Source: Clostridium estertheticum (GTDB lineage: Bacteria; Bacillota; Clostridia; Clostridiales; Clostridiaceae). Taken from it: a stretch of DNA of 64,000 nucleotides. Below, piece after piece: positions 16,885 to 24,559 of this stretch (its first letter is position 1; every line of letters begins with the position of its first letter). The DNA lies in contig NZ_CP086239.1 of the NCBI RefSeq assembly GCF_026650985.1, forward strand, positions 3,534,001 through 3,598,000, read 5' to 3'. The notes under the pieces are model-generated. The model was given only the letters and a program-made list of their open reading frames with translations, was not told the DNA's origin and made no database searches. The translations under genes were made by a program, and so were the position numbers.

Positions 16885-16915
16885 AGTTTATCATCTGGAG
16901 TGAACTCCAAGTCAA
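16885..16915 (-). promoter_or_regulatory. MerR-type promoter, orphaned by IS605
   Basis: TTGACT and TAAACT are 19 bp apart, with the dyad GGAGTTCACTCC filling the spacer. The IS605 left end begins 2 bp past the -10 box, so the promoter now reads into the element. Its original downstream gene may be the MATE transporter fragment at 14529-14623. Confidence 0.8.
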
Positions 16916-17088
16916 GCGGTTTTATAAAAAATTTTGAAAAGCCTGCCTTTTCGTCTTAACTCAAAGTTATTCACAATTACAAAGTTTTATAGTCCCATAT
17001 AAAGCAAAAAGAATGTACCCATTACAGATACACTCCCCTCTTACTTCGGCTGATATTTTCAATATCTTCTTTTGCAAATCCCTACTGG

Positions 17089-17268
17089 CTAAGCAAGATT
17101 TATAATGCTCAATGAGCCGTTTTCATTTTCCCAATGCCATTTTTTTGTTATTGAATCGCTTTCTTTTTCAGGCAGTAGAGAAAAATTTACAAGTAGAGTG
17201 TCGACCCTTACTTGTATACGAGTTTTATTTTCGCAAATTGAATAAATTATCCAGTTAAATTCACACAT
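17089..17268 (-). CDS. Small hypothetical protein (59 aa), possibly a relic
   Basis: A frame starting MCEFNWIIYSICENKTRIQV runs to IINLA-stop, with AGGA placed 8 bases before the ATG. The composition looks protein-like (alternating hydrophobic strand segments TRIQVRVDTLLVNFSLL). I do not recognise it. It may be a small gene or the remains of a larger one. It fills part of the otherwise gene-free stretch between the IS605 element and the flavoprotein gene at 17381. Confidence 0.35.
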   Translation of the reverse strand: MCEFNWIIYSICENKTRIQVRVDTLLVNFSLLPEKESDSITKKWHWENENGSLSIINLA

Positions 17269-17380
17269 TTTTCGTTCCTACTGTATTTGCCTTTATTATG
17301 AATATCAATTCGTCCAAGAAAGTATGTGATATATTTCTAAATGTGAGTATCCTTTGCTTTTGTGTTGTTACTCAAAACTG

Positions 17381-18010
17381 TTAACGAATAAAGTGTGTTT
17401 TCATACGTGGCTCATACTTTGGTGCGGTAACACCGTTTTTGCGTCCTACTTCAATGTTTTTTAAGAGCCACGCCATATTTTCACCGAGTGTTCGCATGGT
17501 CTGTAAGCCTTCCTCGTCCTTGCGCACATCATCAGGGGTGAAACCATGTACCTGATTCCAATACTGAGAGGACACAATAGGCATATTGCAGATCGTGAAG
17601 TATTTATTCAGTTGATCAAATGCTGCTGATGCACCACCTCGACGGCAGGATACAACAGATGCGCCAAGTTTTCCAGCCATACGGGGTTCACTACAAAAGA
17701 ACATGCGATTTAAAAAAGATGTGAGTTGTCCGGTCGCTCCTGCATAATATACGGGTGATCCAACGACAATCGCATCAATATCGTCCAGTACAGTCAATAC
17801 GCTATTGACTTGATCGTCAAACACACATTTGCCTGTTTGAACGCATTTCATGCAGGCAATACAACCTGCAATAGGTTTCTTACCCAAATACAAGATTTCA
17901 GTTTCAATATCGTGTTTATCAAGCGTATCTGCAATTTCCGAAAGCGCTGTGTAGGTACATCCATGCTCGTTTGGACTGCCATTGATAAGTAACACTTTTA
18001 CAGTGCTCAT
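17381..18010 (-). CDS. Flavodoxin-fold NADPH:FMN oxidoreductase / Fe-S flavoprotein type
   Basis: The N-terminus VKVLLINGSPNEHGCTYTAL is the FMN phosphate loop of the NADPH-dependent FMN reductase family. GCIACMKCVQTGKCVFDD gives four cysteines in the pattern seen in iron-sulfur flavoproteins of anaerobes. SPVYYAGATGQLTSFLNRM matches the FMN ring-binding region. These proteins carry electrons or reduce quinones, nitro compounds or oxygen species. It is about 60% identical to the protein at 27587-28219, with the same C-terminal QYWNQVHG...GLQTMRTLG pattern. The start follows AGGAGGTATTTTT. Confidence 0.9.
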   Translation of the reverse strand: MSTVKVLLINGSPNEHGCTYTALSEIADTLDKHDIETEILYLGKKPIAGCIACMKCVQTGKCVFDDQVNSVLTVLDDIDAIVVGSPVYYAGATGQLTSFLNRMFFCSEPRMAGKLGASVVSCRRGGASAAFDQLNKYFTICNMPIVSSQYWNQVHGFTPDDVRKDEEGLQTMRTLGENMAWLLKNIEVGRKNGVTAPKYEPRMKTHFIR

Positions 18011-18049
18011 AAAAATACCTCCTAAAATTTCTTATTCCTTTATTTTGTT

Positions 18050-18172
18050 TTAATCAATCGTAACGCCCAGCTTTCTGCCTTCCTCTGCACCTTTTGTAAA
18101 TGCCTAAATTAATGTGGAAGTGTTGCCCTTTGGTCTTGGGCTACCATTCAGAATAATAATTTTTTTACTCAT
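18050..18172 (-). pseudogene. FMN reductase N-terminal relic
   Basis: The frame starts MSKKIIILNGSPRPKGNTS, a perfect flavin phosphate loop, but meets an in-frame stop after TLI. It then continues as AFTKGAEEGRKLGVTID before a second stop. The ribosome site AAGGAG is still present. It sits between two intact flavoprotein genes, probably a third member lost by deletion. Confidence 0.8.
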
Positions 18173-18185
18173 ATTTAAAATCTCC

Positions 18186-18731
18186 TTAAAATAAATCGGC
18201 CAGCGCCACCGCCTTTTTTATACCATCAGTTTTATCAATATCGCCAGGATTGAGAACATTGGGAACCAGCACTTCGCCGACAGATTTCCATTTTAGCAAA
18301 GCCGCGGTACGCTCGTAAGGAATTCGAACACCGTCCATTACAGATATATCATCTTCCTCACAACAGGTGATCAGAGCGCACTCCTTTCCAGCGATATTCT
18401 TACCGCCAACTACAAAGCAGAATAGCTTGTCAATTGCGGCTTTTATCTGCGAAGGCATAGAATACCAGTAAACCGGCATGGTAAACACGATTGCGTCCGC
18501 TTCTTCAATTGCCGGAGCCATTTTGTTAAAGTCATCATCAAAGCTGCATGGCTTTCCAGTCTTGAAGCAAGTTTCGCAGGCGTGACAGCCTCCTAAGGTC
18601 ATTCCAGCCGCATCAAAGCGAGTGATGGTGTGGCCTTTTGCCTCGGCAGCTTTAATAAAAGCCTCAGTCATTGCAAAGCTGTTTCCTGTTTTCCGGGGAC
18701 TGCCGGTAATAATTATAATTCTTTTTCTCAT
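18186..18731 (-). CDS. Flavodoxin family NAD(P)H oxidoreductase
   Basis: IIIITGSPRKTGNSFAMTEA is the FMN phosphate loop, GGCHACETCFKTGKPC carries four cysteines, and MPVYWYSMPSQIKAAIDKLF matches the isoalloxazine-binding loop. The 181-residue length is normal for this FMN-reductase branch. Its ATG is preceded by AAAGGAGATAAAAC. It probably shares a transcript with the NTF2-like gene upstream (18807) and the relic and flavoprotein downstream. Likely role: two-electron reduction of quinones, nitro groups or similar electrophiles. Confidence 0.88.
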   Translation of the reverse strand: MRKRIIIITGSPRKTGNSFAMTEAFIKAAEAKGHTITRFDAAGMTLGGCHACETCFKTGKPCSFDDDFNKMAPAIEEADAIVFTMPVYWYSMPSQIKAAIDKLFCFVVGGKNIAGKECALITCCEEDDISVMDGVRIPYERTAALLKWKSVGEVLVPNVLNPGDIDKTDGIKKAVALADLF

Positions 18732-18806
18732 GTTTTATCTCCTTTTTTGTTTTAATTGTTTAGAAAAAGTGGCTGGATGTTTCAACCTAATCACCTTGCC
18801 TCAAAA

Positions 18807-19187
18807 TTACTTTTTGATTGTGTTGGAATTCTGGTTGTAAACCTTAGCTACGACCTTCCAGCCGTCCTCCATCTTCATCATCATCAAATAATCAGTGAAG
18901 TTGTGTCCGCCCCAGTTATCCTCGATAACCTGTACGATGGCTACGGTTTCCTCAATGGTGAGAACGTCAACACGATAAACATATTTCGGATCAGAACCTG
19001 CATTATCTAGGTTGTCGTAGAGATTTTGGATACCGCCGTGCTCCAGTCTGCCGTCCAGATAGCCGAACATTACGGCTTCGTCATAGAAATACGGTTTGCA
19101 GATTTCACTTTTACCTGTGGCAACAGCTTCGGCAAACTTTCTTGCTACCTTTTCAACTGCTTCGTAATCGCTAATATTGTTTCTCAT
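18807..19187 (-). CDS. NTF2-like protein (lumazine-binding-like)
   Basis: The 126-residue protein shows the NTF2/SnoaL layout: N-terminal helices VEKVARKFAEAVATGK, then YFYDEAVMFGYLDGRLEHGG and a strand-rich C-terminus with DNWGGHNFTDYLMMMKMEDGWKVVAKVY. It fits the putative lumazine-binding subgroup. Function unknown; often paired with oxidoreductases, as here. AAAGGAG precedes the ATG. It is the first gene of the minus-strand set, facing the divergent HxlR regulator at 19483. Confidence 0.75.
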   Translation of the reverse strand: MRNNISDYEAVEKVARKFAEAVATGKSEICKPYFYDEAVMFGYLDGRLEHGGIQNLYDNLDNAGSDPKYVYRVDVLTIEETVAIVQVIEDNWGGHNFTDYLMMMKMEDGWKVVAKVYNQNSNTIKK

Positions 19188-19247
19188 GATAAAAGACTCC
19201 TTTTTAATAATTTATTATAATAAGGATCATTGATCCAGGTTATCTGA

Positions 19248-19349
19248 TTAGATGTTGTTGGCAATTTCATATTCACCCAAAACCGCCTGCATGATTTTTC
19301 CAACTTGTATGTCGTCGCCGGAATCACAAATCACGGCACCGTTGTCAGA
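19248..19349 (-). pseudogene. C-terminal relic of an unassigned protein
   Basis: The frame reads LSDNGAVICDSGDDIQVG followed by KIMQAVLGEYEIANNI-stop. It looks like a real C-terminus without a start. It lies between the NTF2-like gene and the HxlR operator. The parent family was not identified. Confidence 0.4.
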
Positions 19350-19420
19350 AAGTTAGATTTGATTGACAACAATGTTTTTATCTACTACGATTATATTGCA
19401 AATAGGAAATCAATCAAGTA

Positions 19421-19436
19421 CGCACATCTATGTGCG
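19421..19436. promoter_or_regulatory. Inverted-repeat operator upstream of HxlR gene
   Basis: CGCACAT and ATGTGCG form a 7-bp dyad around CT. It is GC-richer than the surroundings and lies about 45 bp before the HxlR start, between divergently transcribed genes, so autoregulation and control of the minus-strand redox genes is plausible. Confidence 0.6.
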
Positions 19437-19482
19437 ATACTAACAAAAGCGTTTAATACTTACCAAAAGGAGAGTGCAAAAG

Positions 19483-19830
19483 ATGGGCATAGCATGTATT
19501 GCAGATGCTGATCTTGAGAAAACAGGATTCAGCTATACATTGTCCCTTATCAACGGCAAATATAAAATGGTGATTCTCTATTGTCTCATGGAGTTCGAGG
19601 TAGTGAGGTTCAATGAGCTGAAAAAGTACATCAATACAATTTCGTATAAAACTTTGAGTGTAATGCTAAAAGGATTGGAAGCAGATCACTTGATCCATCG
19701 GGAGGAATATCCACAGATTCCTCCAAAGGTGGAATACAGCCTAACTGAGCGCGGCAAGTCGCTAATACCGATTCTAGACAGTATGTGTGAATGGGGTGAC
19801 AATGTAAGATGTTGTAATAAAAAAAATTGA
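19483..19830 (+). CDS. HxlR-family transcriptional regulator
   Basis: The protein has the HxlR winged-helix pattern: INGKYKMVILYCLMEFEVVRFNELKKYI, then ISYKTLSVMLKGLEADHLIHREEYPQIPPKVEYSLTERG. Members sense electrophiles, aldehydes, hypochlorite or quinones through cysteine near the N-terminus; Cys residues are present in the first ten residues (MGIACIADAD). AAAGGAG lies 10 bases before the ATG at 19483; the GTG 9 bp earlier is too close to it. The gene diverges from the NTF2-like/flavoprotein set, a common layout for HxlR and its targets. Confidence 0.9.
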   Translation: MGIACIADADLEKTGFSYTLSLINGKYKMVILYCLMEFEVVRFNELKKYINTISYKTLSVMLKGLEADHLIHREEYPQIPPKVEYSLTERGKSLIPILDSMCEWGDNVRCCNKKN

Positions 19831-20075
19831 TGCAAGAAACCTCATAGGTAAATGTCCAATTTGCGGTGGTAATATTGTAGAGAATTTTAAGGCATATAGC
19901 TTGAGCAGTGGAAGGAATGTCTTAAACTAACGGTCGGAAGTCTATAGTTGGCAAAAAGTTAACTGGAAATCAAGCAATACAACTTATTAAAAATGGCACA
20001 TCAAGGTCTCTGATATTTCAGAGTTTTCTTGACATGCCATTTATTATATATATTGTACACAAGGATATGCTGTAC
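19811..20075 (+). pseudogene. DNA topoisomerase III C-terminal relic
   Basis: Two frames give GKCPICGGNIVENFKAY, a zinc-ribbon segment, and then KSIVGKKLTGNQAIQLIKNG, matching the C-terminal zinc and repeat region of TopB-type topoisomerase III. They are separated by a stop and frameshift near 19930. TopB is frequent on integrative conjugative elements and plasmids, so this may be a trace of a lost element. The rest of 19831-20209 holds no other recognisable gene. Confidence 0.6.
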
Positions 20076-20209
20076 CAAAACAACAAACGTTGTATAATCC
20101 ACCAATTGAGATCAAGCATGAAATATTACCACATAAAGGCAAGAAGGCATTTGCAAAAGATCTGAGAGCAATTTCTTGAGAACGTTCATTCTAATTCGTT
20201 GAAAAATTT

Positions 20210-20788
20210 TTATTTTTTTAACAAATTTACAAAAAAATCCGCTATACGATGCATTTTTTCTTTGCTCGCTGAGGTTCTTACAAGTACACGAATTCCAAGC
20301 AAAGTATTTTGCAAGATTTCTGACAGAACTTCAGCATCATAATTACAGGAAAATTCACCTGTTTGCTGTCCTTTGCGAACAAGATCCGCAAGAAAATGCT
20401 CCGTTTGCATAAATGCCTTTTCCGTCTTTTCATCTACCTCTTTATCCCGGAGAGCCATCTCAGTTGCTGAGTTTACAATTAAGCATCCCCATGGTCTATC
20501 CTCGTATCCTTCAATCATAAAATCAAAGATAAATTGCACCGCTTGTTTTGCCGTTTCAGCATGTATTGTTCCAATTTGTATTTTGTTTTTTATTAATTCT
20601 TCATAACAATCTATAGTTTTTAAAAATAAGGTATGCTTATCACCGAAGGTATCATATAAACTTCTGCGATGGATTCCCATGTGCTCTACTAGATCGCTCA
20701 GAGATGTCTTTTCATAGCCTTTTTCCCAAAATAATTCCATTGCTTTCTGGAGTACTACATTTTCATCAAATTCCCTGCTTCGACCCAT
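20210..20788 (-). CDS. TetR/AcrR-family regulator
   Basis: MGRSREFDENVVLQKAMELFWEKGYEKTSL and MGIHRRSLYDTFGDKHTLFLK form the TetR helix-turn-helix. The C-terminal ligand domain has WGCLIVNSATEMALRDKEV, a pattern found in the AcrR branch near oxidoreductases. At 192 residues it is full length. AAGGAG lies 8 bases before the ATG; a GTG 9 bp upstream overlaps that site and is rejected. It has no operon partner. The nearest downstream material is the TopB relic, and upstream is a decarboxylase-like relic, so its original target may have been lost. Confidence 0.9.
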   Translation of the reverse strand: MGRSREFDENVVLQKAMELFWEKGYEKTSLSDLVEHMGIHRRSLYDTFGDKHTLFLKTIDCYEELIKNKIQIGTIHAETAKQAVQFIFDFMIEGYEDRPWGCLIVNSATEMALRDKEVDEKTEKAFMQTEHFLADLVRKGQQTGEFSCNYDAEVLSEILQNTLLGIRVLVRTSASKEKMHRIADFFVNLLKK

Positions 20789-20907
20789 TAATACCACTCC
20801 TTATAAATGCAATAATAACATTTCGAGAACGATCGGTCAATAATTATTTTCATATTTGCATCACATTCTGGACATAAAATAAATAGAACCTAGACGTCCT
20901 TCATGCT

Positions 20908-21100
20908 AAGTGCATTAAGACTTCTTGGATTGCCTATGAACGGTAGGCACTGTGAAATAATCTTAATTAAGAACTTCTTATCATTACCTATCATCATATT
21001 GGCTGACGCATGGCTTGTAAGTTGTGACTCACAACCACCCTGTGCAGATAAGAAGCAAAAGTAATCATTTCGCGTTGTTTGTACTCAAGACCACTACGTA
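20908..21100 (-). pseudogene. Carboxymuconolactone decarboxylase-like relic
   Basis: This segment is near-identical (roughly 85-90%) to 25830-26030 inside the intact decarboxylase-like gene, covering the region with GGCESQLTSHA in the parent. The parent residues before and after are missing. Beyond it, 21105-21206 encodes a different tail (KIGFGIYEQTIINLEKFL) of unknown origin. Confidence 0.75.
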
Positions 21101-21317
21101 TAAGCTTAGTTATACTGTAGAAGCTTTCAATGAAAAATGTAAAATAGGCTTTGGTATATATGAACAAACTATAATAAACTTAGAAAAATTTTTAAGTAAC
21201 CATTAAAAATGAGATTATTTTCACGACACAACGTTTTTCTATCCCTATTATATTAACCATTTATTATCTTATAATTAACAAAACCTATTTTATATAAAAA
21301 AAATAAAATTTATGTTA

Positions 21318-21346
21318 TTACATAAATAAAAATATTGTGCTATACT
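21318..21346 (+). promoter_or_regulatory. Extended -10 promoter for MFS gene
   Basis: TTACAT (21318-21323), a 17-bp spacer, and TGC-TATACT (21338-21346) with the extended -10 TG. Transcription would start just before the terminator-like hairpin. Confidence 0.65.
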
Positions 21347-21353
21347 ACTAGAG

Positions 21354-21400
21354 CGCTGTACCTGACGGTCATATCAATATCGTCGGTACAGCGTTTTTTT
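21354..21400 (+). terminator. Terminator-like attenuator in MFS leader
   Basis: CGCTGTACC pairs with GGTACAGCG and an inner GACG pairs with CGTC; seven T residues follow. It starts within 10 bases of the predicted transcription start and 190 bases before the transporter ATG, so it should stop most transcripts unless antitermination occurs. Confidence 0.75.
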
Positions 21401-21435
21401 GATTTAAGTAAAACCAAGGAGGAGCTTTTAAAAAA

Positions 21436-21453
21436 ATGTATACATATAAATGA
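21436..21453 (+). CDS. Possible leader peptide MYTYK
   Basis: A five-codon frame follows a strong Shine-Dalgarno AAGGAGGAG (21416-21424, 11 bases before ATG). Short leader peptides with strong ribosome sites upstream of resistance genes can sense stalled ribosomes. Here the frame lies after the terminator-like hairpin and before a second hairpin (21508-21538). This is suggestive only. Confidence 0.35.
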   Translation: MYTYK

Positions 21454-21507
21454 AAAAGAATAGATCTTTTTGTGTCTATAATATTTAATGAAGAAAGCCA
21501 ATAGACA

Positions 21508-21538
21508 AGAACTGTTTCCATATATTAAAAACAGTTCT
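21508..21538 (+). promoter_or_regulatory. Leader hairpin before MFS start
   Basis: AGAACTGTTT pairs with AAACAGTTCT (10-bp stem, 11-base loop). No T-run follows, so it is not a terminator. It lies about 50 bases before the MFS start and may take part in leader folding. Confidence 0.45.
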
Positions 21539-21589
21539 AATTTTAACAATTATTATCTAGACCAGTTTTATACAGGAGGGAAACTTTTA

Positions 21590-23002
21590 ATGGAAACAAA
21601 AAAATCTATAACAAATCTTAATGTAAAATCAATAATAGCAGTATTGGTGTTTAGTGGATTTATATCCACTTTTAATGAAACTATATTAAATGTCGCTTTA
21701 TCATCTCTAATGGTTGAAATGAATGTTACAGCAGGAAAAATCCAATGGATAATTACTGCATATATGATAGTTGTAGCAGTTCTAGTACCAGTTACAGCTT
21801 TTTTAATTCAAACATTTAAAACTAAGAAGTTATTTTTAGTAGCTATGACAATACTTTTAGTTGGAACAATATGTGCAGCTTGTTCAGGATCATTTGTAAT
21901 GTTACTTATATCAAGAATCCTACAAGCAGCAGGAACTGGAATGATAATTCCTATTATGATGAATACAGTATTAGCAGTAACATCACCACAAAATCGCGGT
22001 TCAGTAATGGGCCTATGCAGTGCTGCAATTACCCTTGGACCAGCTGCTGGACCAACAGTTGCAGGAATTGTATTACAATCTTTTACTTGGCACGCCTTAT
22101 TTTATATACTAATTCCAATTATAATTGTAGCTGTGATTTTAGGTTCAATTTATTTAAATATTGAAACGCAACTTGCAAAACCTAAGATTGATTTTATATC
22201 AATTATATTATCAACTATAGGGTTTGGTGGATTTATATATGGTATAAGTGGTATTAGTGAACAAGGCAAAAATCTTAAAATAGTTGCTTTAATTTTTATT
22301 ATCGGATTAATATCTTTAATTTTATTTGTTAAACGACAATTATCTTTAAAGGAACCAATGTTAGACATACGTACATTTAAATATAGAGCATTTTCAATAG
22401 GAACATTACTTGTTATGATTTCAATGATGACAGTATTTACTATGGCTGTAATGTTGCCAATGTTTCTTCAAGGTGCACTTAAAAAAAGCACTTTTATAGC
22501 TGCAATGGTATTACTTCCAGCAACACTTATAAGTGGATTTATAACTCCTATAGGTGGAAAAATTTACGATAAGCTAGGAGGAAAAACTTTACTACCAGTA
22601 GGATTTGCTATAATTCTTGTACCATTATTTATATTATCTCGTTCAAATGTTCATACATCTGTTATAAGTATCATTATTTTATTTATAATAGTAGAAATCG
22701 GAATTGGAGTTACACTGTCACCGTCTCAAACAACTGCTCTTAGTTCATTACCAAAAGAATGTTATCCACATGGGATAGCTATAATGAATACACTCCAACA
22801 GCTAGCAGCTGCAATTGGTTCTTCATTATTTATAGGTATTATGTCAGCTTCACAGCTAAAAGCCCTAAGCAACCAAGCTACAGCGCAAGTGGCTTCTGCT
22901 ACTGGCTTTAGTACTGCAACATTAGCACTATCAGGATTTGTTTTAATTGGATTCTGTTTATCCATTGCTTTAAGAGAAAATATAAATAAGGCGAAGATTT
23001 AA
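21590..23002 (+). CDS. MFS drug transporter, DHA2 (14-TM, EmrB/QacA-like)
   Basis: The 470-residue protein has about 14 hydrophobic helices. TM1 ends in FNETILNVALSSLM, matching DHA2 motif D1, and LISRILQAAGTGMIIPIM with AAITLGPAAGPTVAGIV matches motif C (antiporter). Family members export drugs or cationic compounds by proton antiport. A frame open back to 21488 includes the leader hairpin, but GGAGGG eight bases before ATG 21590 decides the start. The long leader with a terminator-like hairpin points to induction by antitermination. Confidence 0.93.
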   Translation: METKKSITNLNVKSIIAVLVFSGFISTFNETILNVALSSLMVEMNVTAGKIQWIITAYMIVVAVLVPVTAFLIQTFKTKKLFLVAMTILLVGTICAACSGSFVMLLISRILQAAGTGMIIPIMMNTVLAVTSPQNRGSVMGLCSAAITLGPAAGPTVAGIVLQSFTWHALFYILIPIIIVAVILGSIYLNIETQLAKPKIDFISIILSTIGFGGFIYGISGISEQGKNLKIVALIFIIGLISLILFVKRQLSLKEPMLDIRTFKYRAFSIGTLLVMISMMTVFTMAVMLPMFLQGALKKSTFIAAMVLLPATLISGFITPIGGKIYDKLGGKTLLPVGFAIILVPLFILSRSNVHTSVISIIILFIIVEIGIGVTLSPSQTTALSSLPKECYPHGIAIMNTLQQLAAAIGSSLFIGIMSASQLKALSNQATAQVASATGFSTATLALSGFVLIGFCLSIALRENINKAKI

Positions 23003-23184
23003 GATGTTGTGTAATTGTTTAAAAAATCAAATAATCAAAAACAGATAATAATCAGTTTTAAATCATAGACTAGAGAAAATATATATATAAATCATTAATG
23101 GTTAGTTAGACATATCAAATAAACGACTCATTGCCGTAAACTAAATAAAAAAGATATTTTTAAGCTTATAGAGGGGGAATAAAC

Positions 23185-23826
23185 ATGAATAAATCAAATA
23201 TTGTTATAACAATCGACCGTCAAATTGGAAGCGGCGGAAAATATTTAGGCAAAAGACTAACTGAAAATTTGAATTTTTCATATTATGATAAGGAGATAGT
23301 TAGAGACGCAGCAAAAGACTTGCATGCTTCTATTGAGGAGATAGAATCTTCTGATGAAAAGCAAGGTGGTATATTGAAGAATGTATTATCATACTCTACT
23401 GGGGCCTTTGGATATTATCCAGAGGTAGAAATAATTAGAGACGATAAAGCACATAAGGCACAAGCAAATGTTATTATAAAAGTTGCAAATGAAAAGTCAG
23501 TAGTAATAATAGGAAGAGCAGCATCTTATCTTCTTCGTAACCATCCAAGACACATAAGCATTTTTTTGCATGCCGATTTGGATTTCCGTAAAAAACGTAC
23601 TCAGCAATTAAATAATATATCAGGAGATAAAGTACTGCAATTACTCGAAAAAACTGATAAACAAAGATTAAAATATTACAAAGTGTTTACAGGGATGGAT
23701 ATGTATAATGCATGCACTTATGACTTGACAATAAATACAAGTAAACTTGGACTAAAAAAAAGCGAAGCCATAATAATGCAGTATCTGAAAGAAAGATTTG
23801 GTGATGAACTGTTAAACTCCAAATAA
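23185..23826 (+). CDS. Cytidylate kinase-like protein
   Basis: VITIDRQIGSGGKYLGKRLTENL contains a P-loop variant (RQIGSGG), and VVIIGRAASYLLRNHPRHISIFLHAD matches the Cmk-like family (PF13189). Residues RKKRTQQL and the Asp-Thr region near the C-terminus fit the lid and nucleotide-binding parts. At 213 residues it is complete. True substrate unknown; canonical Cmk is usually encoded elsewhere, so this is an accessory P-loop kinase. GAGGGGG precedes the ATG and a strong terminator follows. It stands alone. Confidence 0.88.
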   Translation: MNKSNIVITIDRQIGSGGKYLGKRLTENLNFSYYDKEIVRDAAKDLHASIEEIESSDEKQGGILKNVLSYSTGAFGYYPEVEIIRDDKAHKAQANVIIKVANEKSVVIIGRAASYLLRNHPRHISIFLHADLDFRKKRTQQLNNISGDKVLQLLEKTDKQRLKYYKVFTGMDMYNACTYDLTINTSKLGLKKSEAIIMQYLKERFGDELLNSK

Positions 23827-23832
23827 TGTAGT

Positions 23833-23867
23833 TTAATTTAGAAGGTTGTTTCAACCTTCTAAATTAA
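23833..23867. terminator. Bidirectional terminator after kinase-like gene
   Basis: TTAATTTAGAAGGTTG pairs with CAACCTTCTAAATTAA (16-bp perfect stem, 3-base loop). It separates the kinase-like gene from minus-strand relics. Confidence 0.88.
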
Positions 23868-23973
23868 TACTTGTAACTTCTATACTCAAAGATTCTTGAA
23901 GAATATTAATTTCTTCACAAATTTTTGGTATTTCATTCATAATAGGAATTTTTTTAAACTGTATAACCTGTTT

Positions 23974-24355
23974 TTATTCAATGGCCATTGCCATTTTTTC
24001 AAAGGCAAGTAACACCTCTGCTAAATTTTTATCTGATAAGTTGAAATATACCTTTGTTGTGCAATCCATGTCAAGTAAATAACTAATGTGTTCTAAAGAA
24101 AAAAATGCTGCTACGGCATAATCCCCCAATTCCACCCACTAACCCTAAATGTAGTTGTCCTTCTACGAGTCCAATACTTACTGGAACTCCTACACATATA
24201 GCAGCACTAATTGCTTTTAACCATGGAAAAGGTTTTTTATTAATTTCAAATGCTTGCTTTAATATCTTTAACAAAGATATAGGACTTTCTTTATCATTTT
24301 TAAACGACTTTTTAAACATAAATAAACCTTCTTCGTACTGTAAGTTCTTCATCAT
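23974..24355 (-). pseudogene. FUSC-type membrane protein relic
   Basis: From MFKKSFKNDKESPISLLKIL the frame continues to KPFPWLKAISAAICVGVPVS and GLVEGQLHLGLVGGIGG, the N-terminal membrane segment of FUSC-family (aromatic acid exporter/YccS-like) proteins. It then breaks near 24083. A second frame ends KVYFNLSDKNLAEVLLAFEK...-stop at 23974, possibly the original C-terminus after a large internal deletion. The remaining stretch 23868-23973 shows no gene. Confidence 0.65.
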
Positions 24356-24420
24356 CTTTTCTAAAACTTGATTAAAAATATCTAGTTCTTCTTTATCAAT
24401 ATCATTTATTGCCTCTTTTT
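24356..24420 (-). pseudogene. MarR-type regulator C-terminal relic
   Basis: The frame EAINDIDKEELDIFNQVLEKMMKNLQ is a typical MarR C-terminal dimerisation helix, running straight into the FUSC relic. The N-terminal DNA-binding part is missing; the promoter/operator region joins directly to the tail, indicating deletion. Confidence 0.55.
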
Positions 24421-24428
24421 TGTTTCTA

Positions 24429-24465
24429 AATACTTACTTAGGTAATTATTACTTAAGTAAGTATT
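24429..24465. promoter_or_regulatory. Large palindromic operator (MarR-like), orphaned
   Basis: Two 18-bp arms built on AATACTTACTT(A/G)(A/G)GTAAT face each other across 1 bp with a single mismatch. The right arm is itself palindromic (TTACTTAAGTAA). Given the MarR tail and exporter relic downstream on the minus strand, it was probably the operator of a MarR-exporter operon. Confidence 0.65.
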
Positions 24466-24499
24466 TCAAAATAATTAATAATAATCAAGTTATAAATAA

Positions 24500-24535
24500 A
24501 ATCTCCATACTCTATATTTTAAGAGTATGGAGATT
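24500..24535 (-). terminator. Terminator after MerR gene 2
   Basis: AATCTCCATACTCT pairs with AGAGTATGGAGATT (14-bp stem). It is the counterpart of the hairpin at 13949-13984, with base changes that preserve pairing, though the T-run on the minus strand is shorter here. Confidence 0.85.
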
Positions 24536-24559
24536 CTAATCCTATTACAAATCATTATT

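Noticed and set aside
21024-21206. Plus-strand 60-residue frame
   Set aside because: Its first half is antisense to the decarboxylase-like relic and only the end looks protein-like. No ribosome site supports it.
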